From the NCBI RefSeq assembly GCF_003431825.1, contig NZ_CP020083.1:3448501-3512500 (forward strand): DNA of 64,000 nucleotides, read 5' to 3'. Within the stretch, counting starts at the first letter, position 1; each line of letters opens with the position of its first letter. The translations under genes were made by a program, and so were the position numbers. Origin of the DNA: Blastomonas fulva (GTDB lineage Bacteria; Pseudomonadota; Alphaproteobacteria; Sphingomonadales; Sphingomonadaceae). Under the pieces are notes generated by a model, which worked only from the letters and a program-made list of their open reading frames with translations, had not been told where the DNA came from and ran no database searches. Positions 8,536-18,529 of this stretch are shown in pieces.

Positions 8536-10521
8536 ATGCGCAGAGCAAGATGGTGGACGGCCGTATCCGGCCTGTGCGCCGCTTTGTGCATGGCTGCCAC
8601 CGGACCGATCGAGGCGCGTGAAACCGACGCGGCAGAGCCATCGGTCCCGCCCCCCGCCGCCATGCTCGCCGATGGCGTGCCGCCGATCCCGATGTCGCTT
8701 GTGGCCGACACCCGGCCTTATCTGGAATATCGAACCGCGAGCTTTGCCGGGTGGAACCCGCAGGACCGCTCGATGCTGATCACCACCCGGTTCGGCAACG
8801 TCGCGCAATTGCACCGGGTCGCGGCGCCAGGCAGCGCACGGCGGCAGATCAGCTTTGAAGAAGAGCCGATCTTCGGCGGGACATGGTCGCCCGACGGATC
8901 GATGCTGCTGGTCGAAAAGGACGCCGGCGGCAACGAGGTCTCGCAGATCTATGCGCTGGATTCGGGGCGGATGACGCTGCTCACCGACGGCAAGAGCCGC
9001 CACGCGCTGGGGCCATGGTCGGATGACGGCAGACTGGTGGCCTTTGGCAGCAACATGCGCACCGGGGTGTTCAACGATATCTATGTCATGGACCCGCGCG
9101 ACCCCAAGTCGGCACAATTGGTGTTGTCGAGCGACAGCGGCGGCTGGGCGGCGATCGATTTCGCGCCCAATGGCCGCGATCTGCTGGTGTTCAACTATGT
9201 GTCGGTCACCGACAGCCAGTTGCACCTGATCAATGTCGAAACCGGCACCTTCCGCCAGGTCTCGCGCGATGCGACGCCGGTGGCCTATGGCAATCTCAAG
9301 TTCGCGCCCGATGGGCGGCTCTGGGTTTCGAGCGACAAGGATTCCGACGTGCAGCGAATCGGGCTGCTCGATATGGATACCGGCCTGTTCACGCCGATGA
9401 TCGATGGCGGCCGCTGGGACATCAGCAATTTCGATATCGCATATGATGGCAAGACCATCGCTTATGTCGTTAACGAAGCAGGATTTTCGCGGCTTCACCT
9501 CTATGACATCGCAAGCGGTGAAAAGCGGCTGGTCACCGGCCTGCCGCCGGGCGAAATCGGCACGGGGATGAAGTTTGCGCCCTGGGGTACTTTGGGCTTC
9601 ACCGTCTTTTCCAACCAGTCGCCCGGGGATGCTTATAGCCTAGATCCGGTGACGCTGCAGATCACCCGGTGGACTGAAAGCGAGACCGGCGGGCTGGATC
9701 CCGCAAAGAACGTCATGCCAGAGCTGGTCGAGATCAAGAGCTTCGATGGCGAACCGGTGTCCGGGCTGCTCTACCGCCCCGATCCCCAGCGCCACCCCGG
9801 CAAGCGCCCGCTGATCATGTCGATCCATGGCGGCCCGGAGGGTCAGGCGACGGCAGGCTTTCTGGGGCGCACCAACTATCTGGTCAACGAGCTTGGAATT
9901 GCTCTGTTTTATCCCAACGTCCGGGGATCGACCGGGTTTGGCAAGCGCTTTGTGAGCCTCGACAACGGCCCGTATCTGCGCGAAGATTCGATCAAGGACA
10001 TCGGCGCGTTGCTCGACCGACTGGCGAGGCATCCGATGCTCGATCAGCGCCGCTTCGGCGTCACCGGGGGCAGCTATGGCGGCTATATGTGCTATGCCAG
10101 CGCCATTCGCTATGGCCGCAGGTTCAACGCCGCAAACTGCATCGTGGCGATCTCGAATTTTGTCACTTTCCTTGAAAATACAGAGGAATACCGGCGGGAT
10201 TTAAGACGCCTTGAATATGGCGACGAGCGAGTCCCAGCCTTGCGCGCCAAGCTGGAAGAAATCAGCCCGCTCACCCGCGTCGACGAACTGAAAATCCCGC
10301 TGCTGGTGGTCACCGGCGCCAACGATCCGCGCGTTCCGGCGAGCGAGGCGGACCAGATCATCGAAGCGATCCGTTCACGCGGCGGCACCGCCTGGCACCT
10401 GCTGGCGCGCAACGAGGGTCATGGTTTTCGCCGCAAGGAAAACGCCGATTACATGTTCTGGACCACACTCGCCTTCTGGCAACGCCATCTGCTGGGCGCT
10501 AAGGGCCGGGCGACGGACTGA
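8536..10521 (+). CDS. Exported S9-family prolyl oligopeptidase-like peptidase
   Basis: Serine peptidase of 661 residues with a signal peptide (basic start, hydrophobic about 9-22, cleavage near EAR 28). A beta-propeller region (about 45-400) contains WD40-like repeats such as WSPDGSMLLV and FAPDGRLWVS. An alpha/beta-hydrolase domain follows, with catalytic Ser513 in GGSYGGYM, Asp597 in GANDPRVP and His629 in EGHGF. All three catalytic residues are present. It probably degrades peptides in the periplasm. A GGAGGG ribosome binding site lies 8 nt before the ATG. Only 26 bp separate it from sdaA. Confidence 0.93.
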   Translation: MRRARWWTAVSGLCAALCMAATGPIEARETDAAEPSVPPPAAMLADGVPPIPMSLVADTRPYLEYRTASFAGWNPQDRSMLITTRFGNVAQLHRVAAPGSARRQISFEEEPIFGGTWSPDGSMLLVEKDAGGNEVSQIYALDSGRMTLLTDGKSRHALGPWSDDGRLVAFGSNMRTGVFNDIYVMDPRDPKSAQLVLSSDSGGWAAIDFAPNGRDLLVFNYVSVTDSQLHLINVETGTFRQVSRDATPVAYGNLKFAPDGRLWVSSDKDSDVQRIGLLDMDTGLFTPMIDGGRWDISNFDIAYDGKTIAYVVNEAGFSRLHLYDIASGEKRLVTGLPPGEIGTGMKFAPWGTLGFTVFSNQSPGDAYSLDPVTLQITRWTESETGGLDPAKNVMPELVEIKSFDGEPVSGLLYRPDPQRHPGKRPLIMSIHGGPEGQATAGFLGRTNYLVNELGIALFYPNVRGSTGFGKRFVSLDNGPYLREDSIKDIGALLDRLARHPMLDQRRFGVTGGSYGGYMCYASAIRYGRRFNAANCIVAISNFVTFLENTEEYRRDLRRLEYGDERVPALRAKLEEISPLTRVDELKIPLLVVTGANDPRVPASEADQIIEAIRSRGGTAWHLLARNEGHGFRRKENADYMFWTTLAFWQRHLLGAKGRATD

Positions 10522-10547
10522 TCCAACGGTTCGCGCAGGAGAATAGC

Positions 10548-11930
10548 ATGGTCGCGTCAGTCTTCGATCTGTTCAAGATCGGCATCGGCCCGTCGAGTTC
10601 CCACACCATGGGGCCGATGGTCGCGGCTAACCGGTTCGTCGAGCGCCTGAGCGACCGCAGCGTGCTGGAGCGCGTCACCCGGGTCGAGACCCGGCTCTAC
10701 GGGTCGCTCGCGCTGACCGGGAAGGGCCATGCCAGCGACCGGGCGATCCTGCTCGGTCTTGCCGGAGAAGAGCCGGTGAGCTGCGATCCCGATGCCGCCG
10801 ACCGGCTGATTGCCGAGATTCGGGCGTCGGGCGAGATATTGCTCGGCAAGCGTCACGCAATTAGCTTCGACGAGGCGGCAGACCTGTTGTTCCTGCAGCG
10901 CGAGCGGCTCGATTATCATTCCAATGCGATGACCTTTGCCGCGTTCGACTCGAGCGGGTCGCAGCTGGATCAGCGCGCGTATTTCTCGGTAGGCGGCGGC
11001 GCAGTGGTCGATGAGGATGAGACCGGTGGCAATGCGCCGGGCGCAGGCGGGCTGTGGGATCCGCCTCATGTTTTCTGCTCGGGCGCCGAGCTGCTGGCGA
11101 TTGCCGCCGAGACCGGGCTTTCGATCGCCGAAATCACCCGCGCCAACGAACTGGCGGCGCGCGATGCCGGGGCGCTTTCGGCAGGGCTGGAAGAGATCGC
11201 CACCGCAATGTCCGCCTGCATCGACCGCGGTATCCGCACCGGCGGCGAGCTTCCCGGCGGCCTTCGGGTCAAGCGCCGCGCGCCTTTGATCATGGCGCAT
11301 CTGATGGCGCGGCAGGAGCGGATGCTCTCCGATCCGCTGACCGTGATCGATTGGGTCAATTTGTGGGCGCTGGCGGTGAACGAGGAGAACGCGGCCGGCG
11401 GCAAGGTCGTCACCGCGCCCACCAATGGCGCCGCAGGAATTGTCCCCTCGGTGCTGCGATTCTACGATCGCTTCGCTCCGGGTGCCGATCAGGCAGGCGT
11501 CGAGCGCTTCCTGCTCACCGCAGCGGCGATCGGGTCGCTGTTCAAGGAGAATGCGTCGATATCGGGCGCCGAAGTCGGCTGCCAGGGCGAGGTCGGGGTC
11601 GCCTGCTCGATGGCCGCCGCCGGGCTGGTCGCCGCCTGGGGCGGGACGCCGATGCAGGTCGAGAACGCCGCCGAGATCGGCATGGAGCACAATCTTGGCC
11701 TCACCTGCGATCCGGTCGCGGGGCTGGTGCAGGTGCCGTGCATCGAGCGCAACGCGGTCGGCGCGGTCAAGGCGATCGAGGCAGCGCGGCTGGCGATGAT
11801 GGGCGACGGCACCCACCGCGTCAGCCTCGACGAGGTGATCGAGACGATGCGCCGCACCGGGCTCGACATGAACGAGCGCTACAAGGAAACCTCGCAGGGC
11901 GGGCTTGCGGTCAACGTGGTGGAGTGCTGA
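10548..11930 (+). CDS. sdaA: L-serine ammonia-lyase
   Basis: Iron-sulfur enzyme converting L-serine to pyruvate and ammonia. The 460 residues form the single-chain type: an N-terminal beta domain (FDLFKIGIGPSSSHTMGP) and a C-terminal alpha domain with TAPTNGAAGIVPSV, GCQGEVGVACSMAAAGL and GLTCDPVAGLVQVPCIERN, which hold the cysteines for the 4Fe-4S cluster. AGGAG is placed 6 nt before the ATG. It may be co-transcribed with the upstream peptidase, supplying a path from peptide-derived serine to pyruvate (inference). The last 20 bases overlap the 3' end of comEC on the other strand. Confidence 0.96.
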   Translation: MVASVFDLFKIGIGPSSSHTMGPMVAANRFVERLSDRSVLERVTRVETRLYGSLALTGKGHASDRAILLGLAGEEPVSCDPDAADRLIAEIRASGEILLGKRHAISFDEAADLLFLQRERLDYHSNAMTFAAFDSSGSQLDQRAYFSVGGGAVVDEDETGGNAPGAGGLWDPPHVFCSGAELLAIAAETGLSIAEITRANELAARDAGALSAGLEEIATAMSACIDRGIRTGGELPGGLRVKRRAPLIMAHLMARQERMLSDPLTVIDWVNLWALAVNEENAAGGKVVTAPTNGAAGIVPSVLRFYDRFAPGADQAGVERFLLTAAAIGSLFKENASISGAEVGCQGEVGVACSMAAAGLVAAWGGTPMQVENAAEIGMEHNLGLTCDPVAGLVQVPCIERNAVGAVKAIEAARLAMMGDGTHRVSLDEVIETMRRTGLDMNERYKETSQGGLAVNVVEC

Positions 11931-14121
11931 GCCGCGCGGCGCGTTTGGCCTCCATCGCCTGCTCGCGCTGTTCCACCGCCCGGTCCCACCAGGGATGGCC
12001 GCGATGGTCCGCAGCAACGGTGCGCACCGCTTCGTCTCCGAGATAAAGCGCCAACCCGCCCGTCTCGGCCAGCATCCTGCGATCCACCTTGAGCCAGCGC
12101 GGGCGACAGCTGCGCGGCAGCCAGCGGCCCGCGATCACGATATCCGCGCGGCGACAGGCAGCGGCGAGCCCGCGTTCGGGCACCCGCTCGCGGTTGCGCC
12201 CGACCAGGACCGCGTAGCGTCGCTGCCCTGAGCTCAGAGCAAAGCTGCAGAACTCTGCGGAGCACGCAGCCTGCGGCCAGTCCTGCATCGCGGTCGCCTG
12301 CCCCTCGAACGCCGCGCTTTCGCTCAGTGTCTGCAGCGCATAGTCGCCGATGCGGGCGCGCAGCACCACCATCCGCCCGCGTTCCCCGGCCACCGCGAGA
12401 TGTTGCCCATCACTGGTGATCAGCAGATCGGGCACCGGTTGCAGCGCGACCAGAACGCTGGCGACCGCGATCGGCGCCAGCCCCAGCCAGCGTGCACGGC
12501 TACGCCACAGGAACATCCACAACCCGCCGGTGACGAACAGTGCAAACGCCCAACCGGGCATTCTGGGGAACAAGGTGACCGCCCCGGGAGCATCGGACAC
12601 TTCATGCGCGAGCGTCAGCAGGGCCTCCAGCGCCACGCCGCACAGCCACCAGACTGGTGTTCCCCAGCCCGCAAGATCGAGTACCAGCGCCAGTGCCTCG
12701 AGCGGCATGATGACGAACGTCGTCAGCGGAATCGCCACCATATTAGCGAGCGCGCCATACAGACCGGCCTTGCTGAAATGGTGCAGCGCGATCGGCATCA
12801 GCGTGAACTCGATCAGCAACCCGGTGAGGAACAGCATCGCCAGAAACCGCGCCACTCGCCCCGGCCACGAATAGTCCGCTGCGGCCCAGGCGCGCATCCG
12901 AGGATGATCGTGCAGCGCGACGATTGCGGTTACCGCGGCAAAGCTCAGCTGGAAGCTCGGCCCCATCAGCGCTTCGGGCCAGACCAGCAGCACCAGCATC
13001 GCACCTGCTGCGATCAGCCGCGGCGAGACCGGATCACGCCCCAGCGCGAGTGCGACCAGAACCAGCAGCGCCGCAACGCACGATCGGATCGTGGGAACTT
13101 CTGCGCCGGTGAGCAGAGTGTAGCCGATCCCCGCCAGCGCGCCCGCCCCCGCCGCCACCAAAGGCAACCGCCAGGCGCGCGCCAGCGGCGGCGACAGCGC
13201 CAGCACCTCTAGCGTGACCAGCCAGACCGCACCGATCAGCGCAGTGACATGCAGCCCGCTTATCGAGAGCAAATGCGCAAGGCCACTGCGGCGCATCGCC
13301 TCGGCATCCTCTTCGGCGATCGCGCCGCGATCCCCGGTCGCCAGCGTCGCAGCAATGCCCCCTGCCCCGCCACCGACCTGCGCCTGGATATGTGCCGAGA
13401 GCCGCGCGCGGAGCGAATCCAGCCCGCTGCTCCCGGCTGCCGGTTGAACGATGCGTGGGCGATCGAGCATGCTGCCGGTGGCGCCCAATTGCTCGAACCA
13501 TGCGCGCTGCGCGAAACTGTAGCCTCCAGGCAGCGAGGCCTGCGCAGGCGGCATCAGCCGGGCGCGGGCGCTTATGATCGCTCCGGTGCGCGCCTGCGGA
13601 TCATCCTTCGCCAGATCGAGGTTCACCCGCACCGTCTGTGGCAGACCAAGCGTGGGTGCGGTTCGCAGCACCAGCCGCACCTGCTCGCGCGCGGGCTGCA
13701 TCTCGCGCTCGATCACCCGCCCGGTGAGCGTGCCGAACCACGGCGCAGGGAGTGGATCGGCGGCGACTCGCTCGGCGCGCCAGGCCATGTGCGCGGTGCC
13801 GGCAGCGATCATCAGCGCAGCGACGAACACGCAGCGTGGCCCCAGCTCCATCGCAGTCCAGCCGACCCGCAGCCCCAGCACCGCGAGCGCCACCGCCAGT
13901 CCCATCGCGACCACCGCCGCATGCCACGCGCCGCCCGGCAGCAGGAACCATGCGGCAATGCCGCCGCCAAAGGCCACCACGATCCAGGGCGGCAGCTGAT
14001 CGCGCTCTGCCAGAACAAAGCGCTCCGCCGCCGCGCCGAGACCGACAGGCGGTAAAAAACGGGACAAACTGGCCATTTGTCGCTGCCAGAAAGCCGTGCT
14101 AGAGGCGGTCGAAATTGCCAT
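11911..14121 (-). CDS. comEC: ComEC/Rec2-family DNA-uptake channel protein
   Basis: Polytopic inner-membrane protein of about 736 residues, related to the channel that carries single-stranded DNA into the cytoplasm during transformation. It has an N-terminal DUF4131-like region with hydrophobic helices, then the ComEC core motif with RSGLAHLLSISGLHV, and about ten membrane segments. The C-terminal soluble part has the position of the usual metallo-beta-lactamase-like domain, but I see no HxHxDH metal motif, so that domain is degenerate or absent. The start is uncertain: ATG 14121 or the internal ATG 14076, neither with a strong ribosome binding site. It is divergent from gltX with overlapping 5' regions. 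Confidence 0.9.
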   Translation of the reverse strand: MAISTASSTAFWQRQMASLSRFLPPVGLGAAAERFVLAERDQLPPWIVVAFGGGIAAWFLLPGGAWHAAVVAMGLAVALAVLGLRVGWTAMELGPRCVFVAALMIAAGTAHMAWRAERVAADPLPAPWFGTLTGRVIEREMQPAREQVRLVLRTAPTLGLPQTVRVNLDLAKDDPQARTGAIISARARLMPPAQASLPGGYSFAQRAWFEQLGATGSMLDRPRIVQPAAGSSGLDSLRARLSAHIQAQVGGGAGGIAATLATGDRGAIAEEDAEAMRRSGLAHLLSISGLHVTALIGAVWLVTLEVLALSPPLARAWRLPLVAAGAGALAGIGYTLLTGAEVPTIRSCVAALLVLVALALGRDPVSPRLIAAGAMLVLLVWPEALMGPSFQLSFAAVTAIVALHDHPRMRAWAAADYSWPGRVARFLAMLFLTGLLIEFTLMPIALHHFSKAGLYGALANMVAIPLTTFVIMPLEALALVLDLAGWGTPVWWLCGVALEALLTLAHEVSDAPGAVTLFPRMPGWAFALFVTGGLWMFLWRSRARWLGLAPIAVASVLVALQPVPDLLITSDGQHLAVAGERGRMVVLRARIGDYALQTLSESAAFEGQATAMQDWPQAACSAEFCSFALSSGQRRYAVLVGRNRERVPERGLAAACRRADIVIAGRWLPRSCRPRWLKVDRRMLAETGGLALYLGDEAVRTVAADHRGHPWWDRAVEQREQAMEAKRAARLSTPPR

Positions 14122-14149
14122 GTCGGGCGAGTTTGAAAGGAAAGCGCAA

Positions 14150-15610
14150 GTGAGTGCAAGCGGCGAAAATCAGCCTGTTTCGGCAGCCATGGCCGACCGA
14201 CAGGTCGTCACCCGTTTTGCGCCTTCGCCGACCGGTTTCCTCCACATCGGCGGCGCGCGCACCGCGATGTTCAACTGGCTGTTCGCGCGGCATCACGGCG
14301 GCAAGGCGCTGCTGCGGATCGAGGACACCGACAAGGCGCGCTCCACCCCCGAAGCGATCGAGGCAATCTTTGCCGGGCTCGACTGGCTGGGTCTCGACTG
14401 GGACGACACCCCGGTGTTCCAGAGCGAACGCGCAGGCCGCCATGCCGAGGTCGCGCATCAGCTGCTGGCTGCGGGCAATGCGTACAAGTGCTTCGCCACC
14501 GCAGAAGAGCTGGAGGCGATGCGCGCCGAGCAGCGCGAAAAGAAGCTGCCGATGCGCTATGATGGCCGCTGGCGGAACCGCGACGCATCCGAAGCGCCCG
14601 AAGGCGCGCCCTATGTCATCCGGCTGAAGGCGCCGCAGACCGGCAAGCTGACCATCGCCGACGAGGTCCAGGGATCGGTCACCGTCGACGCACGCGAGCT
14701 CGACGACTATGTCCTGCTGCGTTCGGATGGCACGCCGACCTATATGCTCGCGGTCGTGGTCGACGATCACGACATGGGCGTTACCCACATCATCCGCGGC
14801 GACGATCACCTCAACAATGCCTTCCGCCAGCTCGTGCTGATCCAGGCCATGGGATGGCCCGAGCCCATCTATGCGCATATCCCGCTGATCCACGGCAACG
14901 ACGGCGCCAAGCTGTCCAAGCGGCATGGCGCGCTGGGTGTCGAGAATTACCGCGACGACATGGGCATCGTCTCGGATGCGATGTTCAACTATCTGCTGCG
15001 GCTGGGCTGGGGCTATGGCGACCGCGAGAAGATCTCGCGCGCCGAGGCGGTCGAGCTGTTCAGCCTCGCCAATGTCGGCAAGTCGCCCTCGCGCTTCGAT
15101 GCCAAGAAGCTCGTCAATCTGAACGGCCAGTATCTACGCGAGATGGATGACGCCGCGCTCGCCGCCCTGGTCGCGCCGCGGGTTGCCGCATTGATGCCGG
15201 ATGTGGATGCCGCCGCCAGTACCGACCTGCTTGCCCGCGCGATGCCGGTGATGAAGCTTCGCGCGCGCGACCTCAACGAGCTTGCCGATGGAGCTCAGTT
15301 TCTCTTCAAGACGCGACCCTTAGGCATGGACGAGAAAGCAAAATCTTTGCTAGAAGGCGATGGGATCGCGATTTTGCAGACAGTATCGCCAGTTCTGGCC
15401 GAGACAGCGCCTTGGACTGCCGCCGCTCTGGAGGACAAGGTTACGCAATTCGCCGAGGCTCAGGGGCACGGCCTCGGTACTTACGCCCAGCCGCTGCGCG
15501 CCGCCCTGACCGGGCAGGCGCGCTCTCCGGGCATTTTCGATGTGCTCGAACTCCTGGGACGCGAGGAATCGCTCGCCCGGATCAACGACGTCACGCGCGT
15601 GGCCGCCTGA
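14150..15610 (+). CDS. gltX: Glutamyl-tRNA synthetase
   Basis: Class I synthetase of 486 residues charging tRNA-Glu. The Rossmann-fold signatures are the HIGG motif (32-35, within RFAPSPTGFLHIGGART) and KLSKR (254-258). I choose the GTG at 14150 because AAGGAA stands about 6 nt upstream; the first conserved residues begin about 20 codons later, and ATG 14189 remains possible. A further upstream ATG at 14120 would overlap the comEC start. gltA follows 55 bp downstream. Confidence 0.95.
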   Translation: MSASGENQPVSAAMADRQVVTRFAPSPTGFLHIGGARTAMFNWLFARHHGGKALLRIEDTDKARSTPEAIEAIFAGLDWLGLDWDDTPVFQSERAGRHAEVAHQLLAAGNAYKCFATAEELEAMRAEQREKKLPMRYDGRWRNRDASEAPEGAPYVIRLKAPQTGKLTIADEVQGSVTVDARELDDYVLLRSDGTPTYMLAVVVDDHDMGVTHIIRGDDHLNNAFRQLVLIQAMGWPEPIYAHIPLIHGNDGAKLSKRHGALGVENYRDDMGIVSDAMFNYLLRLGWGYGDREKISRAEAVELFSLANVGKSPSRFDAKKLVNLNGQYLREMDDAALAALVAPRVAALMPDVDAAASTDLLARAMPVMKLRARDLNELADGAQFLFKTRPLGMDEKAKSLLEGDGIAILQTVSPVLAETAPWTAAALEDKVTQFAEAQGHGLGTYAQPLRAALTGQARSPGIFDVLELLGREESLARINDVTRVAA

Positions 15611-15665
15611 GGGGCCTCACGCACACCACTAGCTTGCCAAAGAACCGCTTTGAGGAGAACGAACC

Positions 15666-16949
15666 GTGTCAGACAGCGCATCATTGAAGATCGGCGACAA
15701 GGACAGCAGCTATGCCATCCGGTCGGGAACGATCGGCCCGGATGTCATCGATATCCGCAAGCTTTATGCCGAGACGGGTTGCTTCACCTATGACCCGGGC
15801 TTCACCTCCACCGCCAGCTGCGACAGCGCGCTGACCTATATCGATGGCGATGAAGGCGTGCTGCTGCACCGCGGCTATCCGATCGGCGAACTCGCCGAGG
15901 ATTCGAGCTTCATGGAAGTGTCGTACCTGATGCTGAACGGCGAACTGCCCAGCAAGGACGAGCTCGACACCTTCACCTACACCATCTCGCGCCACACCAT
16001 GCTGCACGAGCAGCTGATGCAGTTCTATCGCGGCTTCCGTCGCGATGCGCACCCGATGGCGATCATGTGCGGTGTCGTCGGCGCGCTTTCTGCCTTCTAT
16101 CATGACTCGACCGATATCGCCGACCCCGAGCATCGCCGCATTTCCAGCCATCGGCTGATCGCCAAGATGCCGACGATTGCTGCTGCCGCGTACAAGTATT
16201 CGGTCGGCCAGCCCTTCGTCTATCCCGACAACTCGCTGTCCTACACCGGCAACTTCCTCAAGATGACCTTCGGCGTTCCGGCAGAGCCTTATGAGGTGAA
16301 CCCGGTGGTCGAGCGCGCGCTCGACCGCATCTTCATCCTCCACGCCGATCATGAACAGAACGCTTCGACCTCGACCGTTCGCCTGGCAGGGTCCTCGGGC
16401 GCCAATCCGTTCGCGTGCATCGCTGCGGGCATCGCCTGCCTCTGGGGCCCGGCGCATGGCGGCGCCAACGAGGCGGCGCTCAACATGCTGCGCGAGATCG
16501 GCACTCCCGACAAGATCCCGCACTATATTGCGCGTGCCAAGGACAAGAACGATCCGTTCCGCCTGATGGGCTTCGGCCACCGCGTCTACAAGAACTACGA
16601 TCCGCGCGCGACGGTGATGCAGAAGACCGTGCGCGAAGTGTTCGAGGCACTCAAGGTCAGCGATCCGGTGTTCGAGGTCGCGCTGCAGCTCGAGGAAATG
16701 GCGCTCAACGACCCCTATTTCATCGAGAAGAAGCTGTTCCCGAACGTCGATTTCTATTCGGGCGTGATCCTCTCGGCGATCGGCTTCCCGACCACGATGT
16801 TCACCGCGTTGTTCGCACTTGCGCGCACCGTCGGCTGGGTCGCGCAGTGGAACGAGATGATCTCCGATCCCGGCCAGAAGATCGGTCGCCCGCGCCAGCT
16901 GTACACCGGCCCGACGCAGCGTCCCTATGTTCCGGTCGACAAGCGCTGA
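15666..16949 (+). CDS. gltA: Citrate synthase
   Basis: Condenses acetyl-CoA and oxaloacetate at the entry of the TCA cycle. The 427 residues match the hexameric type II enzyme of Gram-negative bacteria: [30 protein letters not shown] with an active-site His, [13 protein letters not shown] with the second His, and [10 protein letters not shown] with the catalytic Asp. It starts at GTG 15666, preceded by GAGGAG. A strong terminator follows. icd, the enzyme two steps on, is at 24987-26207. Confidence 0.97.
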   Translation: MSDSASLKIGDKDSSYAIRSGTIGPDVIDIRKLYAETGCFTYDPGFTSTASCDSALTYIDGDEGVLLHRGYPIGELAEDSSFMEVSYLMLNGELPSKDELDTFTYTISRHTMLHEQLMQFYRGFRRDAHPMAIMCGVVGALSAFYHDSTDIADPEHRRISSHRLIAKMPTIAAAAYKYSVGQPFVYPDNSLSYTGNFLKMTFGVPAEPYEVNPVVERALDRIFILHADHEQNASTSTVRLAGSSGANPFACIAAGIACLWGPAHGGANEAALNMLREIGTPDKIPHYIARAKDKNDPFRLMGFGHRVYKNYDPRATVMQKTVREVFEALKVSDPVFEVALQLEEMALNDPYFIEKKLFPNVDFYSGVILSAIGFPTTMFTALFALARTVGWVAQWNEMISDPGQKIGRPRQLYTGPTQRPYVPVDKR

Positions 16950-16983
16950 GTTTTTGGCGCTAAGCCGATAAGAGACCGAAACG

Positions 16984-17022
16984 CAAAAACGCCCTCCCGG
17001 TCCAACCAGGAGGGCGTTTTGC
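16984..17022. terminator. Bidirectional terminator between gltA and the dnaN operon
   Basis: Stem CGCCCTCC (16990-16997) and GGAGGGCG (17009-17016) flanked by an A-run on the left and a T-run on the right. It can terminate gltA on the plus strand and the dnaN-microprotein transcript on the minus strand. Confidence 0.9.
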
Positions 17023-17040
17023 TGTGTGGGCAAGGAGTGT

Positions 17041-17217
17041 TCAGACTGCGCCAGCGGCGACGACCAGGCCAGCCATCAACAGCATCAGCACCAGCAGCGC
17101 GATCACGAACAGGCTGGCAAACAGCGTCAGAGTTCCCCCGGTTCGATCGAACCGGTAGACCAGCACCAGCAGTGCAAGGATAACGGCGATCAGGACAAAG
17201 GCCCCGACGCCGGGCAT
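17041..17217 (-). CDS. 58-residue two-helix membrane microprotein linked to dnaN
   Basis: A complete short frame starting at ATG 17217, only 4 bases after the dnaN stop codon, and ending at TGA 17041 just before the shared terminator. The product has two hydrophobic helices (about 6-20 and 32-56) joined by a short polar loop (YRFDRTGGTLT). It has no stop codons, an alphaproteobacterial-like codon pattern and an obligatory operon position. I do not recognise the family. It is most likely a small inner-membrane protein, with no evidence about function. Confidence 0.68.
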   Translation of the reverse strand: MPGVGAFVLIAVILALLVLVYRFDRTGGTLTLFASLFVIALLVLMLLMAGLVVAAGAV

Positions 17218-17221
17218 GGCG

Positions 17222-18340
17222 TCAGACGCGCATCGGCATCAGCACGTACAGCGCATTCGATTTATCGTTTTCGCGGATCAGCGTCGGCGCGCTGCTGTCG
17301 GCCAGATGCAGTTCGATGACATCGCCTTCTAGCTCACCCAGGATATCGAGCAGATAGCGCGCATTGAAGCCGATTTCGAACCCGTCGCTAGAATATTCGC
17401 CCTCGACCTCTTCAGCCGCGGTGCCGTTTTCCGGACTGGTGACCGACAGCGTGATCTTGTCCTTTTCCAGCGCCATCTTGACCGCGCGGGTCTTTTCGGT
17501 GGCGATGGTCGCGACGCGATCGACGCCCTGAGCGAAAGCCTTGGGGTCGATCTTGAGCAGCTTGTCGTTCGCGGTCGGGATCACCCGGCTGTAATCGGGG
17601 AAGGTCCCGTCGATCAGCTTGGAGGTCAGAATCGCGCTGCCCAAAGTGAAGCGGATCTTGCTGGCGGACAGGTCGATCTGCACCTTGGCATCGCCTCGTT
17701 CGTCGAGCAGCTTGCGCAATTCGCCGATGCATTTGCGCGGAACAATGACGTCGGGCATCCCCTCTGCGCCATCGGGACGGTCGAGCGTGACGCGGGCGAG
17801 GCGATGGCCATCGGTCGCCGCAGCCTTGAGAACCGGGCGATCATCATCGGCGACATGCAGGAAGATGCCGTTGAGATAATAGCGCGTCTCTTCGGTCGAG
17901 ATCGCAAAGCGGGTCTTGTCGATGATCTGCACCAGCTCTGCCGCGGCCAGCTCGAAACTGGTCGGCAGGTCGCCCTCGGCGATCACCGGGAAATCGTCGC
18001 GCGGCAGCGTGGGAAGCGTGAAGCGGCTGCGTCCGGCGCGGACCAGCATCTTGCCGTCGGCGGCATCGAGCATCACCTGGCTGCCGTCTGGCAGCTTGCG
18101 GGCGATTTCGAACAGGGTGTGCGCCGAAACGGTTATCGATCCGGGGGTTTCCACCGAATAGGCGCTCATCGTTTCGACGATCTGCAGATCGAGGTCGGTC
18201 GCCATGAAGCGCAGTGCGCCATCTGCCGAGGCCTCGATCAGCACGTTGGACAGAATGGGGATCGTGTTGCGCCGTTCCACCACCGACTGAACATGGCTGA
18301 GGCTCTTGAGGAGCGTCGCGCGTTCGATTGTCGCTTTCAT
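17222..18340 (-). CDS. dnaN: DNA polymerase III beta subunit (sliding clamp)
   Basis: The 372-residue ring-forming clamp tethers the replicative polymerase to DNA. The N-terminus MKATIERATLLKSLSHVQSV and the RNTIPILSNVLIEA segment are family hallmarks, and the C-terminus ends in YVLMPMRV, the usual clamp terminus. The open frame continues far upstream, but the ATG at 18340, preceded by GGGGGA, is the family start. It is not next to dnaA or recF here. The microprotein follows directly. It is divergent from the histidine phosphatase across 189 bp. Confidence 0.97.
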   Translation of the reverse strand: MKATIERATLLKSLSHVQSVVERRNTIPILSNVLIEASADGALRFMATDLDLQIVETMSAYSVETPGSITVSAHTLFEIARKLPDGSQVMLDAADGKMLVRAGRSRFTLPTLPRDDFPVIAEGDLPTSFELAAAELVQIIDKTRFAISTEETRYYLNGIFLHVADDDRPVLKAAATDGHRLARVTLDRPDGAEGMPDVIVPRKCIGELRKLLDERGDAKVQIDLSASKIRFTLGSAILTSKLIDGTFPDYSRVIPTANDKLLKIDPKAFAQGVDRVATIATEKTRAVKMALEKDKITLSVTSPENGTAAEEVEGEYSSDGFEIGFNARYLLDILGELEGDVIELHLADSSAPTLIRENDKSNALYVLMPMRV

Positions 18341-18529
18341 GAAAATCCCCCGAGGCCGGGCGGCCTCAAAACCAAAAGACATGCCCTGCCATAATGGCAG
18401 AATCCGGACCAACTTCATTAACAATATTGGCTTTTCCCGCAAGCCGATAGCCGCGGAATTCCGTTTAAACTGTGGAAAATGGGCGCCCGGGCTTGCACGC
18501 GCCGCCACTATTGCCGAAACGGGACCGAT

